NCBI RefSeq assembly: GCF_015158295.1
Contig: NZ_JACDXV010000010.1
Coordinates: 1 to 64,000 of the forward strand
Direction: 5' to 3'
From: Devosia faecipullorum
GTDB lineage: Bacteria > Pseudomonadota > Alphaproteobacteria > Rhizobiales > Devosiaceae
Length of the DNA: 64,000 nucleotides
Made by a program: the position numbers and the translations under genes
Shown here: in pieces, positions 18,052-27,718 of the stretch
How the letters are laid out: every line of letters starts with the position of its first letter
How positions within the stretch are numbered: the stretch's first letter is position 1
Notes under the pieces: model-generated
Seen by the model: the letters and a program-made list of their open reading frames with translations, nothing else
Databases searched by the model: none
Told to the model about the DNA's origin: nothing

Positions 18052-18437
18052 CCACATTGAAAGTCGGGATTGCCGACTACGACGAGATGAAGGCGCGCAC
18101 CATGCGGATCGCCAAAGGCGAGGAAAAGCCCGCACCCGACGATCCGAAGGTGTGGTTCACATCCATGGAATCCTTCGCGCAGCTCCTTTCGAGCGGGAAC
18201 CGCGAGTTGCTGCGCGTCATCGACGAGCAGTCACCCGGTTCGCTGGAGGAACTGTCGCGGATCACGGGACGGGCGAAGCCTAACCTGTCCCGAACCCTCA
18301 AGAAGATGGCGAGCTACGGCCTGATCCGTATGGACCCCGGCGAGGGCCAGAAGCTCGTCCCTAAGGTGCTGCATGACCGCGTGGAGCTGGAATTGCCGCT
18401 GATAGAACGTCGCACGGCGGAAGGAGTCCGGTCATGA
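18048..18437 (+). CDS. TumA-like HTH antitoxin/transcriptional regulator
   Basis: A 129-aa protein with a central MarR-like winged HTH (LEELSRITGRAKPNLSRTLKKM, about residues 65-87) followed by YGLIRMDPGEGQKLVPKVLHD. This organisation is typical of DNA-binding antitoxins paired with TumE-like toxins. It overlaps both the toxin gene (ATGA) and the recombinase gene, so it may also repress the recombinase. The antitoxin assignment rests on family resemblance and gene order. Confidence 0.7.
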   Translation: MTTLKVGIADYDEMKARTMRIAKGEEKPAPDDPKVWFTSMESFAQLLSSGNRELLRVIDEQSPGSLEELSRITGRAKPNLSRTLKKMASYGLIRMDPGEGQKLVPKVLHDRVELELPLIERRTAEGVRS

Positions 18438-20119
18438 ATATGCAAAGTCCCCATGTTGCGCTGCGCGCCGCGCTCTACCTGCGCGTTTCCACCACGCGGC
18501 AGGCCGAGCATGACGTGTCGATCCCCGACCAGCGCAAGCAGGGCGAGGCTTATTGTGTCTCGCGCGGCTACCAGCTTGTCGAAACCTTCGTGGAAGCCGG
18601 CGCTTCGGCCACCAATGACCGCCGCCCCGAGTTCCAACGGATGATCGAGGCCGGCACGTCCAAGCCCGCGCCCTTCGATGTCGTCGTGGTCCATTCGTTC
18701 AGCCGGTTCTTCCGCGATCACTTCGAGCTGGAGTTCAACGTCAGGAAGCTCGCCAAGAACGGCGTCAAGCTGGTGTCCATCACGCAGGAGATGGGCGACG
18801 ACCCCATGCACGTCATGATGCGGCAGATCATGGCGCTGTTCGACGAATACCAGTCGAAGGAGAACGGCAAGCACGTCATGCGCGCCTTGAAGGAGAACGC
18901 CCGGCAAGGCTTCTGGAACGGCTCCCTGCCGCCCATCGGCTACCGTGTCGTCGATGCCGAGCAGCGCGGCGCGAAGATGAAGAAGAAGCTGGAGATCGAC
19001 CCGCTCCATGCCGACACCGTGCGGCTGATTTTCCGCCTTGCATCGGAAGGCGACGGCACGTCCGGCCCCATGGGCGTCAAGAACATCGTCAATCACCTGA
19101 ACAAGCACCGCATGTTTACCCGCAACGGCGGGCGTTGGGGCATCGGCCAGCTTCACCGTGTCCTGACCCGGCGCACCTATATCGGCGAGCATCGCTTCAA
19201 TCGCCGCTCCAATAAGGGCGTGGTGAAGCCGGAGGAGGAAATCGTCACCGTCGCCGTGCCGCCGCTGATCGACCTTGAGATATTCGAGGCCGTGCAGAAT
19301 CGCTTGAAGGTCAACAATCCGAAGGTGACGCCGCCGCGCGTCGTCAGCGGCCCGAACCTGCTGACCGGCATCTGCCATTGCGGCAATTGCGGAGGCGCAA
19401 TGACGCTGCGCACCGGCAAGAACGGCCGGTATCGCTACTATGCTTGCTCGATTCGGGCACGGCAGGGCGACACAGGCTGCAAGGGCCGCGCGATCCCGAT
19501 GGATAAGCTCGACCGCATGGTGGTGACGCATATCGAGGAAAGGCTTCTCGACCCCGAGCGGATCGAAGACGTTCTCGCCTCGCTTCTGGATCGCCGGCAG
19601 GAAGGCGTCGAGCGGCGCAGCCAGCATATTGCCGAGTTGAACCATCGCGCGGCCGAGGCCGACAACCGCCTCAAGCGCCTCTACGATGCCATTGAAGCCG
19701 GTTCGCTCGACCCGGCCGAGTCTTCCCTTGGCGAGCGCATCGCGGGCCTCACGGCGCTTCGGGATCAGGCGCGGGCCGATGCCACGCGGATCGAAGCCAT
19801 GCTCGCAAGCTCTACCCACCAGCGCCTCACCGGGGCAGCCGTGCGGGAACTGGCGAGCGAAGCACGCACCCGACTGCGGCTTGGAAAGGGCGGCTATCGG
19901 CGGGAACACGTCCGGGCCTTCGCCCAACACGTCGAGGTCGCAGACGACGCGATCTACATCAAAGGAAGCAAAAACGTCCTGTTGAGGACGCTGGTAGCCG
20001 CCAAGGGAGGGAAATCGGCGGGAATCGGCGTTCCCGGTTTTGTTCCGAAGTGGCGGAACGGGAGGGATTCGAACGCAAGGGATCGCTCCTCTTTTTTCGC
20101 AAGCGAAGAAAACTCATGA
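18434..20119 (+). CDS. Large serine recombinase (ICE integrase)
   Basis: A 561-aa large serine recombinase. The resolvase catalytic domain spans residues 11-150, with the nucleophile Ser19 in YLRVSTTRQ and the conserved SRFFRDHFELE and DEYQSKENGKHV regions. A recombinase domain follows (about 170-290), then a zinc ribbon (CHCGNCGGAM...YYACS, about 315-345) and a coiled coil (about 380-440). It overlaps the TumA-like gene by four bases. The C-terminal residues from about 540 onward (WRNGRDSNARDRSS) are the translation of a tRNA 3'-end fragment at 20051-20074, so the gene runs into an attachment site. It probably drives integration and excision of the ICE to its left. Confidence 0.9.
   Translation: MNMQSPHVALRAALYLRVSTTRQAEHDVSIPDQRKQGEAYCVSRGYQLVETFVEAGASATNDRRPEFQRMIEAGTSKPAPFDVVVVHSFSRFFRDHFELEFNVRKLAKNGVKLVSITQEMGDDPMHVMMRQIMALFDEYQSKENGKHVMRALKENARQGFWNGSLPPIGYRVVDAEQRGAKMKKKLEIDPLHADTVRLIFRLASEGDGTSGPMGVKNIVNHLNKHRMFTRNGGRWGIGQLHRVLTRRTYIGEHRFNRRSNKGVVKPEEEIVTVAVPPLIDLEIFEAVQNRLKVNNPKVTPPRVVSGPNLLTGICHCGNCGGAMTLRTGKNGRYRYYACSIRARQGDTGCKGRAIPMDKLDRMVVTHIEERLLDPERIEDVLASLLDRRQEGVERRSQHIAELNHRAAEADNRLKRLYDAIEAGSLDPAESSLGERIAGLTALRDQARADATRIEAMLASSTHQRLTGAAVRELASEARTRLRLGKGGYRREHVRAFAQHVEVADDAIYIKGSKNVLLRTLVAAKGGKSAGIGVPGFVPKWRNGRDSNARDRSSFFASEENS
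20051..20074 (-). other. tRNA 3'-end fragment: probable attachment-site relic
   Basis: Read on the minus strand this is GTTCGAATCCCTCC then CGTTCCGCCA, i.e. a T-loop, the 3' half of a T-stem, an acceptor arm and CCA. The sequence before it on that strand does not pair as a T-stem or complete a cloverleaf, so it is a fragment rather than a tRNA gene. Such fragments are left where elements integrate into the 3' end of tRNA genes. It lies between the serine recombinase (whose ORF reads through it) and the tyrosine integrase. No second copy was found in the window. Confidence 0.65.
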
Positions 20120-20262
20120 ACAGGAAGTTCACATCCAGAGCCTCGACCTCAGGCATCCCCACTAAAGCGCGCCTTAGAGGGCTATAGAGTAGATGTAGTT
20201 GTCATCTTCACCCGGTGCGGCGCGCCAACGCTTATCCTAAGTACTTGATGTAACACATTAAG

Positions 20263-20284
20263 TTTGGGACAGGTTTTGGGACAA
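20263..20284 (+). repeat. TTTGGGACA-type motif upstream of the integrase
   Basis: TTTGGGACAGGTTTTGGGAC(AA) is an internal near-duplication (TTTGGGACA twice). A near-identical copy with one base missing lies at 49308-49328. Here it sits 88 bases before the tyrosine integrase start. It may be part of an attachment or integrase-control region. Otherwise 20120-20371 holds no gene that I can see. Confidence 0.45.
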
Positions 20285-20371
20285 CGCCCCCGAATCAAAA
20301 TTCGCGCTGGCCATTGCGAATCCTCGGAATGTCGAAGACCCTTTTTCCACTAAACGTGAGAAGAAGACGTC

Positions 20372-21535
20372 ATGCCGACCTATAAACTCCGTGGGACGGA
20401 CTACATCTATGAGCGGATTTCCACAGACGGACGCCTGACCAGCTACCAGGTCAAAATCCGTCGCAAGGGCTTTCCCAATCACACCGGCTCCTTCGACGAT
20501 CTCGAAGAAGCCAAGCGTTTCGTGCGCCAAGTGATGGGTGACCAGGATCGTGGCCACAAGATAGATCGTTTGATCGGCCATCGTACCAGCGTGGGCGACG
20601 TCATCGATGACGCAATCACCGCTTTGGAGACTGGTCGCCGCCGAGTGAAGGGCAAGGAGACCGAGCTTTACCGCTTGCGTGCCTTCAAACGCGACTTTGT
20701 GCTGCTCTGCTCCACGGCCCTTGCGGATGCAAGCGAAGACATGTTCGAGGATTGGATCGCCGAGCGACTGGAAGAGGTCAAACCCAATTCGATTGGTCGC
20801 GATGTGCGACTGCTCAAGCCAATATTCGAGGCGGCGGCACGCAAATACGATCTGGCGCGATCACCGCTCGCCTATATCAAGCCGCCACGGTCGATCGACG
20901 AACGCATTCGCCGCATTCAGCCTGAAGAGGAGGAATTGCTGTTTGCCGAATTAATCGCGGCGCAGGACCCGATTGTGCCGCTGGCGGCGCAATTTGCCCT
21001 CGAAACGGGGTGCCGGCGCAGCAAGATGCTGCGCCTGGAATGGCCGGACTACGACGCGCAGGGCGGCACCATCTGGCTGGCCGATGCCAAGAATGGCCGC
21101 GGCCGCTTTTTACTCCTCACCGAGACGGCACAAAAAATCGTCGAATCCTTGCCGGCGCGCGCCCAGGGCGGCAAGGTGTTCAAGGCGAGCGGCAATCAGC
21201 TCAAGAAAGCCTTTGAACAGGCCCGCGCCCGCGCCGCCAAACGGGCGGAAGCTCTTGGGCGGCCGGATCTGGTCAGCGTGGGCACGCTGCGCTGGCACGA
21301 TTTCCGCCATGAAGCGGTTTCACGCTGCTTCGACGCCGGCTGGACTTCCGAACAGGTCATGGATTTTTCCGGACATGTCGACGTCAAAAGCCTGCTGCGC
21401 TATCGCCATTCCAAGGTGGACGAAAGCGTAGCCCGCCTGCGTGCTTTGAAAAAGCCTCGTGCGACCTCCGTCACCGTTCTGCCTGGTACGCTGGACGGCA
21501 GGGTGGTGGAGGATCATGCCAGCATCGATTCCTAG
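20372..21535 (+). CDS. Tyrosine recombinase / phage-type integrase
   Basis: A 387-aa integrase with an N-terminal DNA-binding arm and SAM-like domain (to about residue 180) and a C-terminal catalytic domain. The catalytic Arg lies in ALETGCRRSKMLRLEW, the second motif is LRWHDFRHEAVSR (H-x2-R), then GHVDVKSLLRYRH with the nucleophilic Tyr. All catalytic positions are present and the frame is intact. It stands alone on the plus strand next to the tRNA fragment at 20051, facing the minus-strand transfer cluster of the second element, so it is the likely integrase of that element. Confidence 0.9.
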   Translation: MPTYKLRGTDYIYERISTDGRLTSYQVKIRRKGFPNHTGSFDDLEEAKRFVRQVMGDQDRGHKIDRLIGHRTSVGDVIDDAITALETGRRRVKGKETELYRLRAFKRDFVLLCSTALADASEDMFEDWIAERLEEVKPNSIGRDVRLLKPIFEAAARKYDLARSPLAYIKPPRSIDERIRRIQPEEEELLFAELIAAQDPIVPLAAQFALETGCRRSKMLRLEWPDYDAQGGTIWLADAKNGRGRFLLLTETAQKIVESLPARAQGGKVFKASGNQLKKAFEQARARAAKRAEALGRPDLVSVGTLRWHDFRHEAVSRCFDAGWTSEQVMDFSGHVDVKSLLRYRHSKVDESVARLRALKKPRATSVTVLPGTLDGRVVEDHASIDS

Positions 21536-21990
21536 TCTGTTCGGCGCAGCCAGGAATTCGCCGAGGGCAGCAGAGACTTTCTTCCGTTCTTGGATCGGGT
21601 TGATGGAATCGGTGTGGGTTTAGCCTTGCCACGCCCATTCTGCGCGGTGGTTGGGCTTTGACTCCGGGCCTTACCCGTTTCCATCGTGGCCACCGCACTC
21701 GGCAGAATGGCAGTAGCTTCGATCCACGCTTCGATATCTTCGGGGCGATAGAGGCACTTGTCTGTGGGCTTGAAATAACGGGGGCCTTTGCCCTGCGACG
21801 CAAGCTTGGCCAGCGTGTGGGTCGAAATGGGATAGCGTTCTGCCACGTCGGACCGTGTCAGATAGACCCTGGGCGTCGCGGAGACGCTGTCGCCGCTTTC
21901 TTGACACGCGGGCCGGGCTTGATCTCGGGTGAAGTTATGGGGGACGTCGATGCCCTGATGGCCGGGCGATGACGCGCGCCTAGAGCTCAT
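21532..21990 (-). CDS. Small HTH protein, excisionase-like
   Basis: A 152-aa protein with a central MerR/excisionase-type HTH (VYLTRSDVAERYPISTHTLA, then KGPRYFKPTDKCLYRPEDIEAWIEA). Low-complexity basic tails flank it on both sides. ATG 21990 is chosen because AAGGAG lies eight bases before it; it overlaps the end of the relaxase gene by 11 bases, implying translational coupling. Excisionase-like proteins usually assist a neighbouring integrase, here the gene that converges with it by four bases. A role as transfer-operon regulator is the alternative. Confidence 0.75.
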   Translation of the reverse strand: MSSRRASSPGHQGIDVPHNFTRDQARPACQESGDSVSATPRVYLTRSDVAERYPISTHTLAKLASQGKGPRYFKPTDKCLYRPEDIEAWIEATAILPSAVATMETGKARSQSPTTAQNGRGKAKPTPIPSTRSKNGRKSLLPSANSWLRRTD

Positions 21991-24532
21991 GGTTGAGCTC
22001 CTTCGTCCGTTCGCGCTTTTGGAGGTAATCAAGGGCGAGCGTTTTTACATTTTGTCGAGACAATCGTTGTGCGAGGTAGCTCAGCCGGACCTTCTCAAGG
22101 CTCTCGCTGGTCTCTGAGATGAAGCTTGTCTCGATCTCGCGATCGAGCGTCCGAGTGTCGAGGAAAAGCTCTGATCTTTCTCGGGCGCGGGAGCTGGCGA
22201 CATAGGCATCGTGCCGATCGAAACGCGCAGACAATAGGACCAGCGCGTGATCGACGGTGAGGCCTTGGGCCTGGAAAAGGGTGGTGGCATAACCATGCGC
22301 GAGGCGGGCACGGCCCTTGTTGTCGGCAACGTCTTCGGGCGTAAAGAGGACGTGCTGACCGTCCCGCTCGACTTGGATAGCAATGGCGCCGGTCTTGTCC
22401 CGATTGATGGAGACGATTTGGGCATGGCTGCCGTTAGTCACCGCGAGTTCGTCATTTCGACGCAGGAACCTGATCCGGTCGCCGACGGCAAGGCGCAGGC
22501 TGTATCGATTGCCGGATGAATCGACCGCTTCGATGGCGATGTCGGGGCCGGTCGGCACGCCGCGTTCTCGCAGCCGGGTGCGGATCGCGGCGGAGAGAGC
22601 GCGCACTTCCGCGTTGGTCTTGGCCGTGACCAGAATGTCTTTGGTCGGATCGGCGCGTGTGGTCTGATCCCAGCGAGCTGCAAGTGCTTCTACGGTCGCT
22701 CGCGGCCCGTCCCGCATTTCGATCCGGCGGTGATCGGCGAAGGCATCGAGCGCCTTTTGAGCCTTGCCTCGAGCAAAATCCTTGGGCGCCTGCCGTGCCC
22801 AGGCCTCATGCTGTCGAACGACAGTCTCGATGCGGGTGGCGCCAATGGTCTGCCTGATCAGGCGCATGGCGTGACCTGCCCCGATGGGCGTGAGCTGGTT
22901 TTCGTCGCCGACCATGAGGACGACACCACCAGTGCTGTCGACGGCTTCAAGGAGTTTGAGGGTCTGGAGTGTCGACTGCAGGCCCGCCTCCTCGACAATC
23001 AGACAGGTCTTGTCAACGAAAGGCGTGTTTCCTGGTCGATAGACTTGAGCCAGGCATCGATGGCGCGGGCTTCTATTCCAAGATCAGCGCCGAGAGTAAT
23101 TGCGGCCCGCCATGCAACGGAGGCACCGGCAACTTCATAACCAGCCGATCGCCATGCACTGGCGACCGCCTTGAGAGTCGTCGATTTCCCGGTCCCGGCG
23201 CTGCCCTGAACCAAGACCAAACGGGCACCTCGCGTCGCGAACGACATGCTCTTGCTCTGCGTTGAGGCCCGATACCGCCAGGATCTGATCGGTCGTTGCT
23301 GCCTCGGGCGCTGCAATCAATGTCGTCGCATTGCGCGCGACCAAGGCCACCAGTGCGCGCTCGGCAGCGAGCATTTCGGGGGTGGTGAAGATGGCACCCT
23401 CAGACGTCTGGGCGCATTCGAGAACAGTGTTGCCGGCGATGAAGTCAGTGGCTCCATCAATGACCTCTTCGAGCCCAGCTCCGGTTCCGACCAAAGCATT
23501 GGCGCTGGCTTCAATGAGTTCTCGACGCGAAAACGTTGCCTGGAACTCGGTCAGCTTCGCCGGCACCGCCGCCAGCCTTTGTGGACGCTCAGTAGAGAAA
23601 TCGAGCGGCGCGCGCGCCTGCTCGCGACCGGCTGCAAAAACGGTGCCAACGATCTTTTCGGGGGAGTAGCCGTGACGTTCGATTGCCTCGTGCCATTGCG
23701 CGGTGAGTTGACCGATGCTCGTATGATCCTTGGCCCGGCGATCCGTCGCATTGATGGCAGATGATAGGGCAGGGGCTTGCCCGGAGGTCAGTCCGGCGTC
23801 GGCAAGTTCCTCTTCTAGGGACGCGCGGCGGGCACCGAAATAATCGGTCAAGGTTTGCGGTATGCCGGCGATTGACCAGGACCAGCCATCATCGGCCTGT
23901 TCTATCGCAAAGCCGCGCTCTTGCAGCGCAGAAGCGAGCTGTAATCTGAACAGAGCTCCAAGAGCTTTTTTCCAAATCCGCAGTTGGCGGCTATCAATGC
24001 CACCCCAAGTGCCATCCGAACGCTCGGCTATGGATGGCAGGCAGACATGATGGTGCCGTCGGCAATCTGCGAAGACCTCATCATCGGCATGACGTTCGGG
24101 GCGCGCTTCAGAATGTGTAAACACTGCCGCCGCGAACTTTGAGTGTTCCCGACGCTCGCCATTGCGGCCGCGGCGCGAGAGCGGAATTTCTCGTTCGATG
24201 AGTTGGAGCGTGGCTTCAAGGGCGCTGCGCTCGGCCTCTGCCAGGCTCAGCCGGAGGTCGTTGGGCGCAGCGGCATAAAGCACGGAAAAGGATTTGGGGG
24301 CGGACAAGGTGATGTCGACGCCCAGCATATGCGGTTTCGTGCTCGCCTTGATGAGCGGCTTTCCGACGCGATCGAGCCCTGCGCAGATGCGGTCAAATTC
24401 AGTCGCATCCACCCGATCACCAGCGGCAATCCCCAAAGCATCGTGACCCCGCAGCCAGATACCAGCGGACTCGTTATCTGCATAGTACGACACCATCTGG
24501 GATTGACGGGTGTAGTAGGCGGACGATTTCAT
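21980..24532 (-). pseudogene. MobF-family (TrwC/TraA-type) relaxase-helicase, two frameshifts
   Basis: Relaxases of this family nick oriT, bind the DNA end through active-site tyrosines, and unwind the plasmid strand with a RecD-like helicase. The N-terminal TrwC domain is clear: YYTRQSQMVSYY, the metal-binding HHHVCLPS region preceded by DVTLSAPKSFS-like residues, and RLQLASALQERGF. The helicase Walker A (QGSAGTGKST) is in another frame from about 23240 to 23030, after which the original frame resumes with TCLIVEEAG, VGDENQLTPIG and motif AHGYATTLFQAQGLT. The first break looks like loss of one copy of a GCGAC repeat near 23235; the second is a missing G in GGG near 23031. The start is uncertain (ATG 24532 has a weak ribosome binding site). 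It is probably inactive as helicase unless the shifts are sequencing errors. Confidence 0.85.
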
Positions 24533-24551
24533 AACGGCGAAACTGGCGACC

Positions 24552-24576
24552 AAAAGAAAAGCCTCCGAGGGGAGGC
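24552..24576 (-). terminator. Rho-independent terminator after traD
   Basis: On the minus strand GCCTCC-CCTC-GGAGGC forms a 6-bp GC-rich stem followed by TTTTCTTTT. It starts four bases after the traD stop and ends about 20 bases before the presumed relaxase start, so it separates the two genes transcriptionally and implies a promoter or attenuated readthrough for the relaxase. Confidence 0.65.
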
Positions 24577-24579
24577 CTT

Positions 24580-26435
24580 TCAACTATGCTTGTTACAGGG
24601 CAGGGTCTTTGGGATTAACTCTGATCTGTCCCCCCGGTCATCGATCTGACGTCGGGCCTTCGGCTTGCGAACAGACTGCTCAAGCTGGTCGACCCAGACT
24701 GCCGGAACGTGCCCAGGGCGGCGTTCTGACCACCCGGTAATCGGAATGTCGAGGATTGCTGGATTGCCAAGGCCCATGATCAGCGTCCTCGAAACCAATG
24801 TACCTCTGTGGTTTCGCACGCCAAGCTCGGTTTCAAACATGTAGGGATCGAGCACCCGCTCCTTCTCGCGCACGAGTACAGGCTTGTCGGTCTTGGCATT
24901 GAACTCAGAGGGGCTTGGACGCAGCACCGTGCGGTCGCCGATGAGCGCGCTGATCCGGTCCGCGGTGTCGCCTGCGTCAAGCTGATGGATGACCTTGATA
25001 CGGAACCGGGCGAGTAGCACCTGGGCGAGTTCGGTGCCGTAAACTTTGGCCAGATGCGCGATATCCTGCACACCGCCGATGGTGACAAGGCCGAGTTCTC
25101 GACCAATGTTCAAGGCATTGGGGAGGCGGGTGATGACGCCCTGCTCCGGACGCTCATCCAAGCAAAGCACGAGTTTGCCGCCACGATTGCGATTCCGGTC
25201 CGGACTCATGGCAAGGCCTAGCAATCGATCGATCAGAAACCCGCCGAGTGCCGTGGATAGATAGGCGTATTCGGAGGACCGCTGCAGGATGATGGTGCTG
25301 GGCAGCTTTCCTTTCCTATTCACCCAAAGACGCAAGCTGAACCGACGGCCCGGCGGCACCTGCGCCCAGGCCTGGGCTAGCGGCAGGATGATGGTTGTCG
25401 CCGCGATCCAGATCGTGATCAGCAGGCTCATGGTGGTACGGTTTTCTTCGGGATCCTCGCTACCAAAAATCAGCCGGCTGGCATTGATCGAGCCCAGTTC
25501 TTCGGGCCTCGTTTTCATTCCCCCCCCGGGTACGAGCAGGGTGTTGGCCAGCTCGCCCCAACCCCATTTCCCCTCTTGGTCCTTTGCCAGGCCCCAGGTC
25601 AGATCGCCCGCGATCGATCCGCCACCCTTGCCCCACATGCGGTCGTCGCCATCCTCATCTACCATTCGCTTGCCGAATTCGTAGGCGTGATGGTGGTTCC
25701 TGATGTCGGCAGCAATGTCGTAAGCCCAACTGCGTGCGTCGTGCGGCGCGACAAGAATATAGTCGTCAACGGGCAACCCGGCTGTCATGTCGCCCTTAAC
25801 GTCATGAATGAAAACCCTGTCGCCACGGCCGACAAACTGCTCGATCAGGGCGCGGAAGAGGGAAGTCTTGCCCGATCCCTGCGTACCGAGCCCGAGGAGA
25901 TTGTAGCTTTCAAGTGCAGGCGTCAGCTGCACATGGGGTGCGATCCACAATCCGCCTTCGGCCGTTCTGCCCGTTTTCCTTATCTCTGAGCGCAGGCCGT
26001 TGCGCGCGTCTAGGTCGTATACCGGGCGTCGGCCCTTGACTGTGCGATCCAGTTCTCGCTTTGGCGTCGTTGCATCAATAGAGCGCATCGCCACCGCGAA
26101 AGCGATGATCCCGCCCGCGGCCAAAGCGGCAAAGTAATAGCTCATCCTTGGAGCGTTGAGGGCCGCTTCCAGCAGGTCAGCCACGGGGACGAGACGGCAA
26201 TCAATCCATTCTATGCCGGTCAATTCCTCAACCGCTGCTTGCAAGAGCCGCCCGACATTGCGCCGATGACCTTGGTGGAGATTGTGGCGCGATCGAAGGG
26301 AATGAGCTGATTGTTGAGCTCAATCATCGTGGGGTTTGGGTGCAAAAGCAGCGTCAGCAAGGACAGGGCCAGGGCAATCACCATGGCTGAGAAGGCGCCG
26401 AGAAGAGCCGGAGCCGAGGACTTAGAGGTGTACAT
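24580..26435 (-). pseudogene. TraD/TrwB-type coupling protein with an N-terminal frameshift
   Basis: A second type IV coupling protein, unrelated in detail to TraG. The start at 26435 (AGGAG six bases upstream) gives MYTSKSSAPALLG and a membrane segment. At about 26248 one G seems lost from a GGG run, after which the frame continues as LLQAAVEELTGIEW, a second membrane segment (SYYFAALAAGGIIAFAVAM), Walker A LGTQGSGKTSL and Walker B KLVLCLDERPEQG, with the TraD-like QDIAHLAKVYG region. Restored length would be about 618 aa. The large downstream part is open, so a truncated cytoplasmic ATPase could still be made from an internal start. It belongs with the MobF relaxase. Confidence 0.8.
24607..24619 (-). 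repeat. GTTAATCCCAAAG motif, copy upstream of the relaxase
   Basis: A 13-base motif (GTTAATCCCAAAG on the minus strand) located 75 nt before the presumed relaxase start at 24532, within the 3' end of traD. Identical copies lie at 27706-27718 and 28979-28991. Confidence 0.6.
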
Positions 26436-26454
26436 ATCAGTCTCCTGAATGCGG

Positions 26455-26808
26455 TTACGACAGAATGCCGATAGCCATGAATAGGACGAGGGCTGTAGCC
26501 AGCCCCAAAAACGAAGCAACAGACACTTCGCCAATCCAATGCCAGGGTTCGGGACGGCGGCGATCGGCCCACCCCTTGATGGTCCCGGGCAATGCCATGG
26601 CGCCGCCTCCCTCTTCCGTGAGCTCAAGTGCCTGCAGCAATCCCCGCAAGCCCTGGGGGCCCAGGTCCGCAAGGCGTGTAGGGTCAAAGCCGGCGAGATC
26701 ACGTTTGATCTCACTGGCCAAATGCCCCACCAAAGCCGTTTCGGCTTTGGTACGCTCGATCCGGGCGGCCGCGGAATCGGCCTCGAACTGGTTGCGGCGC
26801 TTAGGCAT
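26455..26808 (-). CDS. Small membrane-anchored transfer-associated protein, unknown
   Basis: A 117-aa protein (MPKRRNQFEADSAAARIERTK...) with a charged helical N-terminal half, a short region LADLGPQGLRGLLQALEL, and a C-terminal membrane helix (SVASFLGLATALVLFMAIGIL). ATG 26808 is chosen because AGGGGG precedes it and because it gives an eight-base overlap with the ParA-like gene. It lies between ParA-like and TraD-like genes; a role in docking the relaxosome at the membrane is possible. I do not recognise the family. Confidence 0.6.
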   Translation of the reverse strand: MPKRRNQFEADSAAARIERTKAETALVGHLASEIKRDLAGFDPTRLADLGPQGLRGLLQALELTEEGGGAMALPGTIKGWADRRRPEPWHWIGEVSVASFLGLATALVLFMAIGILS

Positions 26809-27637
26809 CGTCGCCCCCCTGGTTCCAGGGCAAGACACGATCCAGTTCTGCAAAGAAGGTGCCCGCCCAGGCGGCGACATCACCGCGGGAGATCTTGGCT
26901 TTCGGCTGAGGCAAGCCGGTGAGCGCCATGACTTTTCCGATCGGCATGCCCGCCACGTGAATAAGGCGGGAATTGCCAGCCTCGAACAGGCGCCACGACC
27001 CAGCCTCGACGGCTGGCATGGTTAGAACCGAGGCCGACGATTTGAGCGGCTCGATGACTTCGCGATAGGCTAGGGCCGTATCGGAAGCGGGATGAAGCGC
27101 TTCGAAGGAGCCGTCACGCCCGTTTTCGATCAGGACCAGATGGGCATTGGTGAAAGCCTTGCCCAAAAGTTCGGCGGTCTTGCCGGCCTGGCGAATACCT
27201 TCGGCTTCCGCCACGAACGGCACGACGATGACCGTCTTAAATCCCCAGGCAGCAAGGTCTTCCTCAAGGTCGACAAGACCGCTCCAATGCGCCAGACGCA
27301 GCGCCTGGTTGGCGCCGACATCGATGAGGATGCTGGCATTGGCTTTCACGTCCTTCTGGAGGAAGCCGTAAAGCGGGGTGAAGCTGCGCGCCTCTGCAGC
27401 CGGGTCGCGGCGGGCATTGCCGGGCACCGCATCGATGGTCAGAACCTTGCGGTCGAGAGCCTTGCTCAGGCGAGCCTGATTGTCGATCTGGGCCACGCCG
27501 AGCTGAATCTGGCAGAGATGCGCGTAGTCAGCGACCGCCAAGCCGGTCAACGACTTGCCCTGACCGCCCTTTTCGTTGGCGATGATAATGACGAGCGGCG
27601 CTGTGCCGCTCATCATGTCGTTGATGAGGTGTTTCAT
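26801..27637 (-). CDS. ParA/MinD-like ATPase of the transfer module
   Basis: A 278-aa P-loop ATPase with the deviant Walker A NEKGGQGKSLTGLAVADYA (about residues 21-39), Walker A' region QIDNQARLSKAL, and a SILIDVGANQALRL Walker B-like strand. The usual Asp of DxxG is present. ATG 27637 has AAAGGAG eight bases upstream. In conjugative elements such proteins either segregate DNA or, like VirC1/TraL, position the relaxosome. No ParB gene is adjacent, which favours the second role; this is inference. The 13-bp motif lies 69 nt upstream. Confidence 0.75.
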   Translation of the reverse strand: MKHLINDMMSGTAPLVIIIANEKGGQGKSLTGLAVADYAHLCQIQLGVAQIDNQARLSKALDRKVLTIDAVPGNARRDPAAEARSFTPLYGFLQKDVKANASILIDVGANQALRLAHWSGLVDLEEDLAAWGFKTVIVVPFVAEAEGIRQAGKTAELLGKAFTNAHLVLIENGRDGSFEALHPASDTALAYREVIEPLKSSASVLTMPAVEAGSWRLFEAGNSRLIHVAGMPIGKVMALTGLPQPKAKISRGDVAAWAGTFFAELDRVLPWNQGGDDA

Positions 27638-27705
27638 TCGATTTCTCCTTTGGGGGCACCACGACCCCGATGGGAAAAATCCTGCGGCAAAATACCGGTG
27701 CTCGG

Positions 27706-27718
27706 CTTTGGGATTAAC
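27706..27718 (-). repeat. GTTAATCCCAAAG motif, copy upstream of the ParA-like gene
   Basis: The second of three identical 13-base motifs on the minus strand. It contains the TAA stop of the upstream gene (27714-27716) and lies 69 nt before the ParA-like start. Confidence 0.6.

Noticed and set aside
20041..20119. The C-terminal tail of the serine recombinase as an additional protein domain
   Set aside because: It is the translation of a tRNA 3'-end fragment and adjacent sequence, not a folded domain.
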